DNA of 64,000 nucleotides from Actinomycetota bacterium (GTDB lineage: Bacteria; Actinomycetota; Actinomycetes; Streptosporangiales; Streptosporangiaceae), in contig DAHVAR010000091.1 of assembly GCA_027314515.1 (NCBI GenBank), positions 27,320 through 91,319 on the forward strand, in the 5' to 3' direction. Made by a program: the position numbers and the translations under genes. The notes beneath the pieces were generated by a model that saw only the letters and a list, made by a program, of their open reading frames with translations, made no database searches and was not told where the DNA came from. Below are positions 1 to 8,011 of the stretch, piece by piece (positions within the stretch are counted from its first letter, which is position 1; every line of letters begins with the position of its first letter).

Positions 1-341
1 GCAAGTCCCGCGGCCGCGGCGCCCGCGAGGACTCCGGCCTGCCGCAACCGCCCGGCGCGATAACCGGCCGGTGCAGGCACCTACCGCCTCCGCCGCCGGA
101 TGAGCGGTGACCTGCGCTGTGCGATCACGAGGGAATGTTAACCCCGCCGAAACTGCCCAGCCCGGAGAGCGACGGCCTGAATGGCTGCGGCCGTTGACCC
201 TGATACCCGTTGACCCTGATACCCGGCTAGTGTCCATCGCGGTTTTCCGGGTAGAGCGGTAGCCATGCGCATCGGGGTGGCTACCGGGTGCGGAGCGGCC
301 GGCCCGGCAGGCGCTGGCCCGCTCTGGCGGGGCGTCGCCGA
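1..341. other. Upstream stretch without a recognisable gene
   Basis: I see no convincing coding region here. The open frame running leftward across this stretch continues through the antisense of the glycosyltransferase gene and is best read as its shadow. The stretch holds a 16-bp tandem duplication just upstream of the first gene. The start of any gene truncated by the window edge cannot be judged. Confidence 0.5.
193..224 (+). repeat. 16-bp tandem duplication with promoter-like elements
   Basis: The unit GTTGACCCTGATACCC occurs twice, back to back (193-208 and 209-224). Each unit carries a TTGACC hexamer and a GATACC hexamer. Because of the duplication, TTGACC of copy 1 lies 19 bases before GATACC of copy 2, slightly long for a sigma70-type promoter. 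A promoter role for the downstream glycosyltransferase is inference. Confidence 0.55.
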
Positions 342-1436
342 ATGACCGGATCCAGGTCCGCCGTGCTGTTGTCGGGCTCGATCGGCATGGGACACGACGC
401 GATTGCCGCGGCGTGCGCGTCCTCGCTCGAGTCGCAGGGCTGGTCGACGGTCACCCTGGACGCGATGAAGATGCTCGGTCCCGGCGGCGGCTCGGCCGGC
501 CAGGCGGTCTTCCGCGCCATGCTCGGGACCCCGGGGCTCCTCGATGCCGTGCACTTCTCGGCGCTGCGCACCGGCAACCGGCTCGCCCGCATCGCCGATG
601 CGCTCGCCAGGCGCAAGCTGGCGCCGGTACTGCGGCGGTATCTCGACCAGCATCCTGCCGACCTCCTGCTGTCGGTGTTCGCCACCGGGGCAGCAGCCGG
701 AAGCGCGGTCGCACGCCGGTATCCGGCGATGCGCCACATCGTGTTGTGCAGTGACGTCACCCCGCACTGGCTCTGGGTGCATCGCGACGTGGACATGTAC
801 CTCGTCTGTGCCGAGGTTGCCGAACTGGGCGTGCTGCGATTCCAGCCGGCTGCCAGGATCGAGGTGGTACCTCTTCCGGTTCGCCCGGCCTTCTACCGCC
901 CGCTCGGGCAAGCTCAGGCCAGGGCAGCGCTCGCCATTCCGCCGGACGAGCGCTGCGTACTGCTCATGTCCGGTGCCTGGGGACTCGGGCCGGTAGCTGC
1001 CGCGGCTGAGGCGCTGGCCGGAGCCGGCCTGCACGTCCTGGCAGTGGCCGGCCGCAACGAGCGGCTGGCGAGCAAGCTGGCGGCGGTCGCCGCGCGGCAG
1101 CCGCGGATCCGCGCCTTCGGCTTCACCGACCGGATTCCGGACCTGATGTCCGCGGCCGACCTGGTCATCACCAGCTCGGGTGACACCTGCGCGGAGGCCC
1201 GGACTGTCGGCAGGCCGCTGTTGCTGCTGGACGTGGTCCAGGGTCACGGCCGGGACAACCTGCAGCACGAGCTGGAGCTTGGCGATGCCATGGTGACCTC
1301 GGCTGGCCCAGCGGAGGTCACTAGGTGCGCGCTTGCCGCACTGGACCGCGCTAAGCCTGCTCCGGTCGGCCTGGTCCGGTCGCGAGCCGACTGGGAGTCC
1401 GCCTTCGCGGCAGCAATCAGCAGCTGCGGCTTCTAG
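342..1436 (+). CDS. MGDG-synthase/MurG-like glycosyltransferase (GT28 type)
   Basis: The 364-residue protein has the two-domain GT-B layout of the processive diacylglycerol glycosyltransferase/MurG group. Near the N-terminus it has the glycine-rich loop SGSIGMGHDAIAAA, which in MGDG synthases contacts the lipid acceptor. The C-terminal half has the nucleotide-sugar site ending in ITSSGDTCAEA, equivalent to the family's GG(x)ntxxEA motif. It probably moves a sugar from a UDP-sugar to a membrane lipid at the cytoplasmic face. An upstream in-frame start at 288 exists, but ATG 342 gives a protein beginning directly before the first beta strand. It stands alone, so the acceptor cannot be read from its neighbours. 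Confidence 0.75.
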   Translation: MTGSRSAVLLSGSIGMGHDAIAAACASSLESQGWSTVTLDAMKMLGPGGGSAGQAVFRAMLGTPGLLDAVHFSALRTGNRLARIADALARRKLAPVLRRYLDQHPADLLLSVFATGAAAGSAVARRYPAMRHIVLCSDVTPHWLWVHRDVDMYLVCAEVAELGVLRFQPAARIEVVPLPVRPAFYRPLGQAQARAALAIPPDERCVLLMSGAWGLGPVAAAAEALAGAGLHVLAVAGRNERLASKLAAVAARQPRIRAFGFTDRIPDLMSAADLVITSSGDTCAEARTVGRPLLLLDVVQGHGRDNLQHELELGDAMVTSAGPAEVTRCALAALDRAKPAPVGLVRSRADWESAFAAAISSCGF

Positions 1437-1675
1437 CCGCACGGCGGCGGCAGGCACCGGGGCGAGCGATCACGCAAAGCAACCTGCACAGCACGCTGGG
1501 TATTAGGGCGGGGCCGTTACCCGACCTGGCCCCGGCCCGCTGCCTGCGCATCCAGCTGACCTGGGTAACGTGTCTGTGACGCGGTGATCGGCCCGCACGC
1601 CCTGCCTGCCGGACCGGCCGCCGCGAAGACAGCACGGCACCCGGCCCTGCGGCAGCTCTTCGCGCAGGCGGGCAG

Positions 1676-2689
1676 ATGGCGGAGGCAACGGCAGTGACAC
1701 AGGTAGCCGGCGCGATCGAGGTCGGCCTGACAGACCCCGGCCGAAACGTGCAGTCCGGCGGCCGGAGGTCCGCCCGCCTTGTCGCCCGCAGCCTGTTCCT
1801 GCTGACCAAGCCGCGCATCATCGAGCTGCTCCTGGTCACCACACTGCCCACCATGATGCTCGCCGCGCGCGGCCTGCCCCCGGCCCGGCTCATCCTGGTG
1901 ACGATGCTTGGCGGTGCACTCGCGGCCGCCAGCGCGAACACGCTGAACTGCTATCTCGACCGCGACATCGACGCGGTCATGAAGCGGACGTCGAAGCGGC
2001 CGCTGGTAGCGCGGGTGGGCGGACATGGCGAGACAGGGACGGCCAGCGGGACGGCGGTCAAGCCCGGCGAGGCACTGGCGTCGGGAATCTTGCTCGGCGC
2101 CGCGGCCACGCTGCTGCTCGGCTTCGCGGCGAACTGGCTGGCCGCGGCGCTCGCCGACGCCGCGATCTTGTTCTACGTGTTCGTCTACACGATGGCGCTG
2201 AAGCGGCGCACTGCCTCCAACATCGTGATCGGCGGCGCCGCTGGCTGCTTCCCGGTGCTCGTCGGCTGGGCCGCGGTCACCGGCCGGGTGAGCTGGGCAG
2301 CCGCGGTGCTGTTCGGGGTGATTTTCTTCTGGACTCCGCCGCACTTCTGGGCGCTGGCGATGAAATTCCGCGATGACTACGCGGCGGCGAAAGTCCCGAT
2401 GCTCCCGGTGGTCGCGAGTCCGGCGGTGGTGGCCAGGAAGATCCTGCTCTACTCCTACGTCATGGTTGCCGCGACGCTGCTGCTGACGCCGTACGCGGGC
2501 TGGGCCTATGGCGCCTGCGCGGCTGTGCTCGGTGGCTGGTTCCTGGTCGAGGCGCACCGGTTGCGTAAGCGGATCGGGTCGTCCAGCGGGCCGGCCCCGA
2601 TGCGCCTGTTCCACCTGTCGATCGTGTACCTCACGCTGCTGTTCGCGACGGTAGCCGTGACGGCGGTGCTGCCATGGCACGGCTGGTAG
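1676..2689 (+). CDS. ctaB: Protoheme IX farnesyltransferase (heme O synthase)
   Basis: This 337-residue UbiA-family polytopic membrane enzyme adds a farnesyl group to heme B to give heme O for cytochrome oxidase. The first Asp-rich prenyl-diphosphate motif, [15 protein letters not shown], lies at about residues 89-103. The second conserved loop, [14 protein letters not shown], is at about 231-244. About eight or nine hydrophobic helices follow an extended polar N-terminus of some 40 residues. Both motifs are diagnostic for CtaB. In many actinobacteria ctaB sits beside pentose-phosphate genes or ctaA; here it does not. The 239 bases upstream (1437-1675) contain no gene I can see. Confidence 0.93.
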   Translation: MAEATAVTQVAGAIEVGLTDPGRNVQSGGRRSARLVARSLFLLTKPRIIELLLVTTLPTMMLAARGLPPARLILVTMLGGALAAASANTLNCYLDRDIDAVMKRTSKRPLVARVGGHGETGTASGTAVKPGEALASGILLGAAATLLLGFAANWLAAALADAAILFYVFVYTMALKRRTASNIVIGGAAGCFPVLVGWAAVTGRVSWAAAVLFGVIFFWTPPHFWALAMKFRDDYAAAKVPMLPVVASPAVVARKILLYSYVMVAATLLLTPYAGWAYGACAAVLGGWFLVEAHRLRKRIGSSSGPAPMRLFHLSIVYLTLLFATVAVTAVLPWHGW

Positions 2690-2797
2690 TCAGTCAGCCA
2701 CCCAGGGTGAGCGGGCGTCGGGCCGGCCCGCGATACTTTGTTGCCGGGTTCCGTAAAATTACGAGTCATTGACCCTAGCCGCCGGCTTCCAGGGGTA

Positions 2798-4402
2798 ATG
2801 CTTGGTCATATGAGCTGGACGAGACGGGCGTTTCTCGGCCGGGCCGCCGCCGCCGCCGCCGTGCCGGCCGCCGTGGTCGCGGCGGTAAAGATCGGTGATT
2901 CGGTGACGCCGGCCAAGACCGGCGGCCGCGCAGTCGCCGCGGCGCGCTCGGGCCGGCCGAGGGCCCGCTGGACGGTCAAATACGAGAACTCGCTACCTGG
3001 CTATCCGGACTGGCGGATCAGGAATCAGGGCCCGGTGCACGCCATAGGCGGCTACGCCGGGCAGGCAAGCGTCCTGCCCGGCGAGCCCATCGACCTGTAC
3101 GTGTCGACGACGGCGCGCGAGTTCACGGTGAAAGCCTTCCGGATGGGCTGGTACAAGCATGACCTTGCCCGGCTGCTCTGGCAGTCCGGTTCGATCCGCG
3201 GGCACCGGCAGGCGCCCGCCAGGTTCGATGCATCGACCCGGACGGTGTACACCAAGTGGGGCGTCTCGCTCACCGTGCCGAGCGACAACTGGCCCGAGGG
3301 CTCGTACCTGTTCAGGCTGGACGGGGATAACGGCTTCCAGCGATACGTGCCGGTGACCGTCAGGTCGGCCAGCACCGCGGGCAAGGTCGTCATGAAGAAC
3401 GCCGTGCCCACCTGGCACGCCTACAACACCTGGGGTCACTACGACCTCTACAAGGGCCCGGACGGCAGCTATAACTCCCGGTCCTACGCGGTCAGCCTGG
3501 ACCGGCCGATCGACACCGACGGCGCGTACCTGTTCATGGTCTACGAGCGCAAGCTCATCAATCTGGCCGAGCGCCTCGGCCTGCCGCTTGCTTACCTCAC
3601 CAGCATGGACATCGCCAGTAATCCGCACTCGCTGGATGGCGCGGCAGCGCTGGTGTCGCCCGGTCATGACGAGTACTGGTCACCGCCCGAGCGGGCGATC
3701 GTGACGGCCGCCAGGGACAATGGCATGAACATCGCTTTCCTCGGCGCGAACGCGATGTTCCGCCGGACCAGGCTGGAGCCGACCGCGATCGGCGACAACC
3801 GGCTGATCGTCTGCTACAAGACCAGCTACGCCCTGGACCCGATGTACGGCAAGCAGAACGACCTGGTCACCAGCGACTGGCGCGAGCCGCCGAACCCGGA
3901 CCCGGAGTCCTCGCTGATCGGCACGCTTTACGAGGGCTTCCCGGCCATCGCGGACTACGTGGTGCACACGCCGCACGCGTGGATGTTCAAGGGCACCGGG
4001 GTGCGCCGGGGTACCAGCTTCAAGGCGCTGGTCGGCATCGAATACGACCGGGTAACGCCCGGCTATCCGATGGAGCGTCCGATTCAGGTGCTAGCCCACT
4101 CGCCCCTGGTGTGCCAGGGTGTCAACAGCTTCGCCGACTCCGCGTACTACACCCACCGCGGCGGCGCGGGCGTCTTCAACTGCGGCACCATGCGCTGGGT
4201 CGAGTCGTTCGGGCCGCCGACGTACAACTGGGGCCTGACTCCGTCGGCCGGCGATTTCACCCGGCGGGTGACGGCAAACGTGCTGAGGGCGTTCGCGGAC
4301 GGCCCGGCTGCCGAGAAGTACCCCGCGTACGACAACCTTGCCGAGATCCACGAGCAGGTCGGTGACCCGCTGACTGGCGGCAGTGTCGCCACTGCCGGGT
4401 AA
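2798..4402 (+). CDS. Tat-exported N,N-dimethylformamidase large-subunit-like protein
   Basis: The product (534 aa from ATG 2798, or 530 from ATG 2810) starts with a twin-arginine signal, SWTRRAFLG, followed by an Ala-rich hydrophobic stretch, so export through Tat is expected. The mature part matches the C-terminal region of the dimethylformamidase beta-subunit family: PGHDEYWSPPER at roughly residue 290, then NIAFLGANAMFRR. Characterised DMFase is a cytosolic iron amidohydrolase with a small partner subunit. No such subunit is nearby and this protein is exported, so the true substrate is unknown. Actinobacteria often carry such lone relatives. The start is uncertain because neither ATG has a good ribosome site; the ATG at 2738 would place the Tat motif too deep. 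Confidence 0.75.
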   Translation: MLGHMSWTRRAFLGRAAAAAAVPAAVVAAVKIGDSVTPAKTGGRAVAAARSGRPRARWTVKYENSLPGYPDWRIRNQGPVHAIGGYAGQASVLPGEPIDLYVSTTAREFTVKAFRMGWYKHDLARLLWQSGSIRGHRQAPARFDASTRTVYTKWGVSLTVPSDNWPEGSYLFRLDGDNGFQRYVPVTVRSASTAGKVVMKNAVPTWHAYNTWGHYDLYKGPDGSYNSRSYAVSLDRPIDTDGAYLFMVYERKLINLAERLGLPLAYLTSMDIASNPHSLDGAAALVSPGHDEYWSPPERAIVTAARDNGMNIAFLGANAMFRRTRLEPTAIGDNRLIVCYKTSYALDPMYGKQNDLVTSDWREPPNPDPESSLIGTLYEGFPAIADYVVHTPHAWMFKGTGVRRGTSFKALVGIEYDRVTPGYPMERPIQVLAHSPLVCQGVNSFADSAYYTHRGGAGVFNCGTMRWVESFGPPTYNWGLTPSAGDFTRRVTANVLRAFADGPAAEKYPAYDNLAEIHEQVGDPLTGGSVATAG

Positions 4403-4506
4403 GGTGGCCAGGGTCAGACGTGCGGATGACGCGCAAGGTCGGCGCGGCCATTATCGTGAGATCTGGCGGGGACATGCGGGTGGCGGCGGGAAGCGGTGGG
4501 TGAGCG

Positions 4507-6021
4507 ATGCGCAAGCTAAGCGTTAGGACTCGGTGGGCGGTTCCGGTCGGCGTTGTCGCGGTGACCGGCATCGTCATCGCGGCAGCAGCGGTGGCCAGCG
4601 CGGCGGCGGTGCCATCGCTGCCGTCCCGGACGCCGCGGCAGTTGCTGACCGAGATCGCGCAGGGCATGGCGACGCCACTAGGCCCGCTGACGGCGACCGT
4701 GCAGCAGACCGCCAACCTCGGCTTCCCGGCGCTGGCGCTGCCCGCGCAGGAAGGCGGCGCTAGCGGCCCCTCGGCTGGCCCGCAGTCCGTCACCATTTGG
4801 TACCGCGACCCGCGGCACGTCAGAGTGGCCGAGCAGGTGCTGGCGGGCGAGACCGACTTGCGCCGCGATGGCCGCACGCTGTGGGTGTGGAACAGCAAGA
4901 CGCAGACCGCGACGCGGTACATGCTCCCGGCCCGGAAGTCGCACGGCGGCTCCGGGCCGGCTGGCGGCTCCGTGCCGGGAACGCCGTCGGCAGCCGCGGC
5001 GCAGCTACTGACGGCGATCGGGCCGACGACCGTGGTCAGCGTCCAGCGCAACGTCTACGTGGCCCGGCGTGCCGCTTATCAGCTGTCGCTGGTGCCGCGC
5101 AGCAGCAAGTCACTGGTCGGCAGCGTGGTGATCGCGATCGATGCCAGGCGTCACATACCGCTGCGAGTCGAGGTGTACCCGCGAGGCTCGTCGACGGTCG
5201 CCTACAGCATCGGCTTCACCGCACTGTCGTTCGGCCCGCCGGCGGCATCCAACTTCAACTTCACCCCGCCGTCCGGTGCGACCGTGAAGAAGGTGACGGT
5301 GCCGGGCAATCTCACGTCGATCCTGGGCCAGGCCGTCCCCGGCGCCGCCGGCCTCGGCAGCCTGGTGCCCGGCGCGCCGGGTGCCGGCCTCGGCAGCCTT
5401 TCGTTCGGGCCTGGCGCCCACGGCAGCGTGACGCCCGCTACCGCCAGGCTGATCACCGGCATGCTGGCACCGGCCAAATTGCCCAAGTTCTTGCCTGCAC
5501 TCCCGCCGCAAGTGCGCAGGCAGATCGAGGCACAATTCGCCAAGAGCCTGCCGGCCGGCCTGAGCAAAGCGCGGCGGGCGGCCTTGATCAAGGCGTTCGC
5601 CAGGCATCTCCTCGGCCGCCGTCCCCTCAGCCGGGGTGTCATCGCTCAGCTCGGGACCAACGCTGGCCCCGCCACGGCCGCGCCGCGCGTTATCGGCGCC
5701 GGCTGGCTGTCGGTTGTCGCCACCCCGCCGAGCCCGCAGGTGGCCGCCGCGGTCAGGCTCGCGCTGCACGGCAGCCCGGGGGCAGGCCAGTCGTCGCCGG
5801 CCTACAACTCGGCACCGGCGGTGAGCCCGCCGGCCGGGCAGGTTCTGGCCGCGTTGCCGGCTCTGCTGAGGGCGGCGACCCCGGTGCACGGCACGTGGGG
5901 CCGCGGCTGGCTGCTGCAGACCGCACTGGTGAACGTCCTCGTCACCACCAAGGGGCAGATCCTGGCCGGTGCCGTCACCCCCTCGGTGCTGTACGCCGAC
6001 GTGGCCGCCGACGCGGGGTGA
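4507..6021 (+). CDS. LolA-like secreted protein of an ABC exporter operon
   Basis: The 504-residue protein starts with basic residues and a single hydrophobic segment (about residues 11-35), a signal peptide or anchor. The next 230 residues resemble the LolA/LppX/DUF2092 incomplete beta-barrel: repeated strands such as SVTIWYRDPRHVRVAEQV and TLWVWNSKTQTATRYML, typical of LolA-type proteins that measure or carry lipid. A Gly/Pro/Ala-rich tail follows. The stop codon overlaps the start of an ABC ATPase gene (GTGA), with a permease next, so the three probably act together in moving a lipid or lipoprotein across the envelope. Specific cargo is unknown. The similarity is of fold and pattern, not a close match. 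Confidence 0.65.
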   Translation: MRKLSVRTRWAVPVGVVAVTGIVIAAAAVASAAAVPSLPSRTPRQLLTEIAQGMATPLGPLTATVQQTANLGFPALALPAQEGGASGPSAGPQSVTIWYRDPRHVRVAEQVLAGETDLRRDGRTLWVWNSKTQTATRYMLPARKSHGGSGPAGGSVPGTPSAAAAQLLTAIGPTTVVSVQRNVYVARRAAYQLSLVPRSSKSLVGSVVIAIDARRHIPLRVEVYPRGSSTVAYSIGFTALSFGPPAASNFNFTPPSGATVKKVTVPGNLTSILGQAVPGAAGLGSLVPGAPGAGLGSLSFGPGAHGSVTPATARLITGMLAPAKLPKFLPALPPQVRRQIEAQFAKSLPAGLSKARRAALIKAFARHLLGRRPLSRGVIAQLGTNAGPATAAPRVIGAGWLSVVATPPSPQVAAAVRLALHGSPGAGQSSPAYNSAPAVSPPAGQVLAALPALLRAATPVHGTWGRGWLLQTALVNVLVTTKGQILAGAVTPSVLYADVAADAG

Positions 6022-7004
6022 GCTTGTCGGCCCAGCTAGCTGGCGCTATACATGCCAGCACCGAGACGGATGCCGGGTTCGCGGTCACCAGCAGCGGGCT
6101 GAGCAAGCGCTTTGGCGGCGGTCAGCTAGCCGTCGACCAGATCGACCTGGCGGTGCCGGCCGGATCGGTCTACGGCTTCCTCGGGCCGAACGGCTCCGGC
6201 AAGACCACGACGATCCGCATGCTGCTCGGATTGATCCGGCCGACCGCGGGAAGCCATGCAATGCTCGGGCTGCCGATGCCCGGCCGTCAGGCCGATGCGC
6301 TGCCGCTGGTCGGGTCGCTGGTCGAGGGACCGGCGTTCTACCCGCACTTGTCTGGGCGGGCGAACCTGACGCGCCTCGACGCTGCCGACGCCACGGCCGA
6401 CGCCGCGACCGCGCGACGCCGGATCGACGCGGCACTGGCCAGGGTCGGGCTGCTCGGGGCGGCAGACAAGCGCTACAAGGCGTACTCGCTCGGCATGAAG
6501 CAGCGGCTCGGCATCGCGACCAGCCTGCTGCGGCCACGGCAGCTGGTGATCCTGGACGAGCCGACGAACGGCCTGGACCCGCAGGGCACCAGGGAAGTAA
6601 GGGCGCTCATCAGGCAGATCGCGGCGGACGGGACCACCGTATTCGTGTCCTCGCACCTGCTCGCCGAAGTCGAGCAGGTGTGCACGCACGTGGGCGTGAT
6701 GCGGGCCGGCCGCCTGGTCTACCAGGGGTCGCTGGCGCAACTGCGCGGGCAGGCCGGGCTGCTCGTCCGGACACCCAAACCGGAACTGGCCGCTCAGGTC
6801 CTTGCCGAACTCGGCCTCGCCGGGATCCGGCAGGGCGACGGCGCCGATCAGGAAGTGACCGCGGAGCTCGGCGCCATGCTGCCCGAGGTCATCTGCGAGC
6901 GGCTGGTGCTGGCCGGCGTCCCGGTGGCCGGGCTGGAGACGCCGCGCCGCAGTCTTGAGGATGAGTTCGTCGAGCTGACCGGCGAGGGTTTCGATGTCGA
7001 TTGA
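6018..7004 (+). CDS. ABC transporter ATP-binding protein (ABC-2 exporter type)
   Basis: The 328-residue ATPase has Walker A GPNGSGKTTT, a signature YSLGMKQRL, Walker B LVILDEPTNGLDP and the switch His in VFVSSHLLAEVEQ. The C-terminal extension of about 90 residues is common in DrrA/NatA-type exporters. The GTG start at 6018 is chosen because it overlaps the LolA-like stop by four bases (GTGA), implying translational coupling. A much longer open frame upstream is only the shadow of that gene. The stop lies 11 bases inside the permease gene. Confidence 0.9.
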   Translation: MSLSAQLAGAIHASTETDAGFAVTSSGLSKRFGGGQLAVDQIDLAVPAGSVYGFLGPNGSGKTTTIRMLLGLIRPTAGSHAMLGLPMPGRQADALPLVGSLVEGPAFYPHLSGRANLTRLDAADATADAATARRRIDAALARVGLLGAADKRYKAYSLGMKQRLGIATSLLRPRQLVILDEPTNGLDPQGTREVRALIRQIAADGTTVFVSSHLLAEVEQVCTHVGVMRAGRLVYQGSLAQLRGQAGLLVRTPKPELAAQVLAELGLAGIRQGDGADQEVTAELGAMLPEVICERLVLAGVPVAGLETPRRSLEDEFVELTGEGFDVD

Positions 7005-7929
7005 ACAAGGCGACCGGGCGCTGCCGCAGGCGGCTGGCGGTGCAGTGGCCGTTCGCCCGCGGCTTGACTGGCCGGACGAGCCGCGGCTAGCCCAGAGGAA
7101 CCCCGTTTCCGCCTGGTTGCGGTTCTTTGCTTCCGAGATCCGGCTGGTCTTCGGCCGTCCGCGGAACCTGGCCCTGCTCGGCGTGCTCGGGTTCGTGCCG
7201 GTGTTCTTCGGGGTCGTGTTCCGGCTGACGATCTCCTCGGTCGACGGCGGCGGCGGTCCGCCGTTCCTGAATCAGCTAGCCGGCAACGGGGTGTTCCTCG
7301 CGCTGGTCGTGCTCACGGTCATGCTGACCGTGCTGCTGCTGCCGCTGAGCGCCGCCGTTGTGTCCGGCGACGCGATCGCGGGGGAGGCCGCCCTCGGCAC
7401 GTTGCGCGGCTTGCTCACCGTCCCGGCTGGCCGGACCAGGCTGCTCGCCGTCAAGTACGCGGCGATCGTCGTGTTCAGCCTGGCGGCTTGCCTGCTAGTC
7501 GCGGCCATGTCGCTGGTCATGGGCCTGATCCTGTTCCATGTCGGCCAGGTCACGCTGTTGTCAGGCACGACCGTCTCGCTCGGGGCTGGCGTGCTGCGGG
7601 TGCTGGCGGTCGCCGTCTTCGCCGCTGCCGCGATGGCCTCACTCAGCGCGATCGGGCTGGCTGCCTCGACCCTGACGCAGCATCCGGTGGGCGCCATCGC
7701 CGGGGTCCTGATCGTCACCGTGGCCAGCGAGATCTGCGACCAGGTGCCGCAGCTGTCGGCGATTCACGCCTACCTGCCGACGCACTACTGGCTGAGCTGG
7801 GACGGGCTGTTCCGGTCGCCGACCGACTGGTCCGGCGTGGAGCACGGGCTGGTTTCGTTCGCGGTGTACGCGGTGATCTTCGGTTCGATCGCCTGGGCGA
7901 AGCTGACCTCAGCCGACGTCAGCAGCTGA
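6994..7929 (+). CDS. ABC-2 type permease
   Basis: The 311-residue protein has a polar N-terminal region of about 60 residues and then about six hydrophobic segments (for example LALLGVLGFVPVFFGVVF and YAAIVVFSLAACLLVAAM). That is the usual layout of the ABC-2 membrane subunit paired with NatA/DrrA-type ATPases. It overlaps the ATPase gene by 11 bases and is the third gene of the LolA-like/ATPase/permease unit. The substrate is unknown; the LolA-like partner suggests a lipidic cargo. Confidence 0.85.
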   Translation: MSIEQGDRALPQAAGGAVAVRPRLDWPDEPRLAQRNPVSAWLRFFASEIRLVFGRPRNLALLGVLGFVPVFFGVVFRLTISSVDGGGGPPFLNQLAGNGVFLALVVLTVMLTVLLLPLSAAVVSGDAIAGEAALGTLRGLLTVPAGRTRLLAVKYAAIVVFSLAACLLVAAMSLVMGLILFHVGQVTLLSGTTVSLGAGVLRVLAVAVFAAAAMASLSAIGLAASTLTQHPVGAIAGVLIVTVASEICDQVPQLSAIHAYLPTHYWLSWDGLFRSPTDWSGVEHGLVSFAVYAVIFGSIAWAKLTSADVSS

Positions 7930-8011
7930 GAAATAGGGCGTCCAGGGCCGGTCATCCACAGCAGGGCGCGGCCGTCCCGCGCTCGCGCCCGGCAGGCGAT
8001 AGCGTGCACTA

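Noticed and set aside
138..1457. Long leftward open frame over the glycosyltransferase gene
   Set aside because: It is antisense to a protein with clear GT-B motifs, and its own translation is Arg/Gly/Gln-rich without any recognisable motif; GC-rich DNA gives many such frames.
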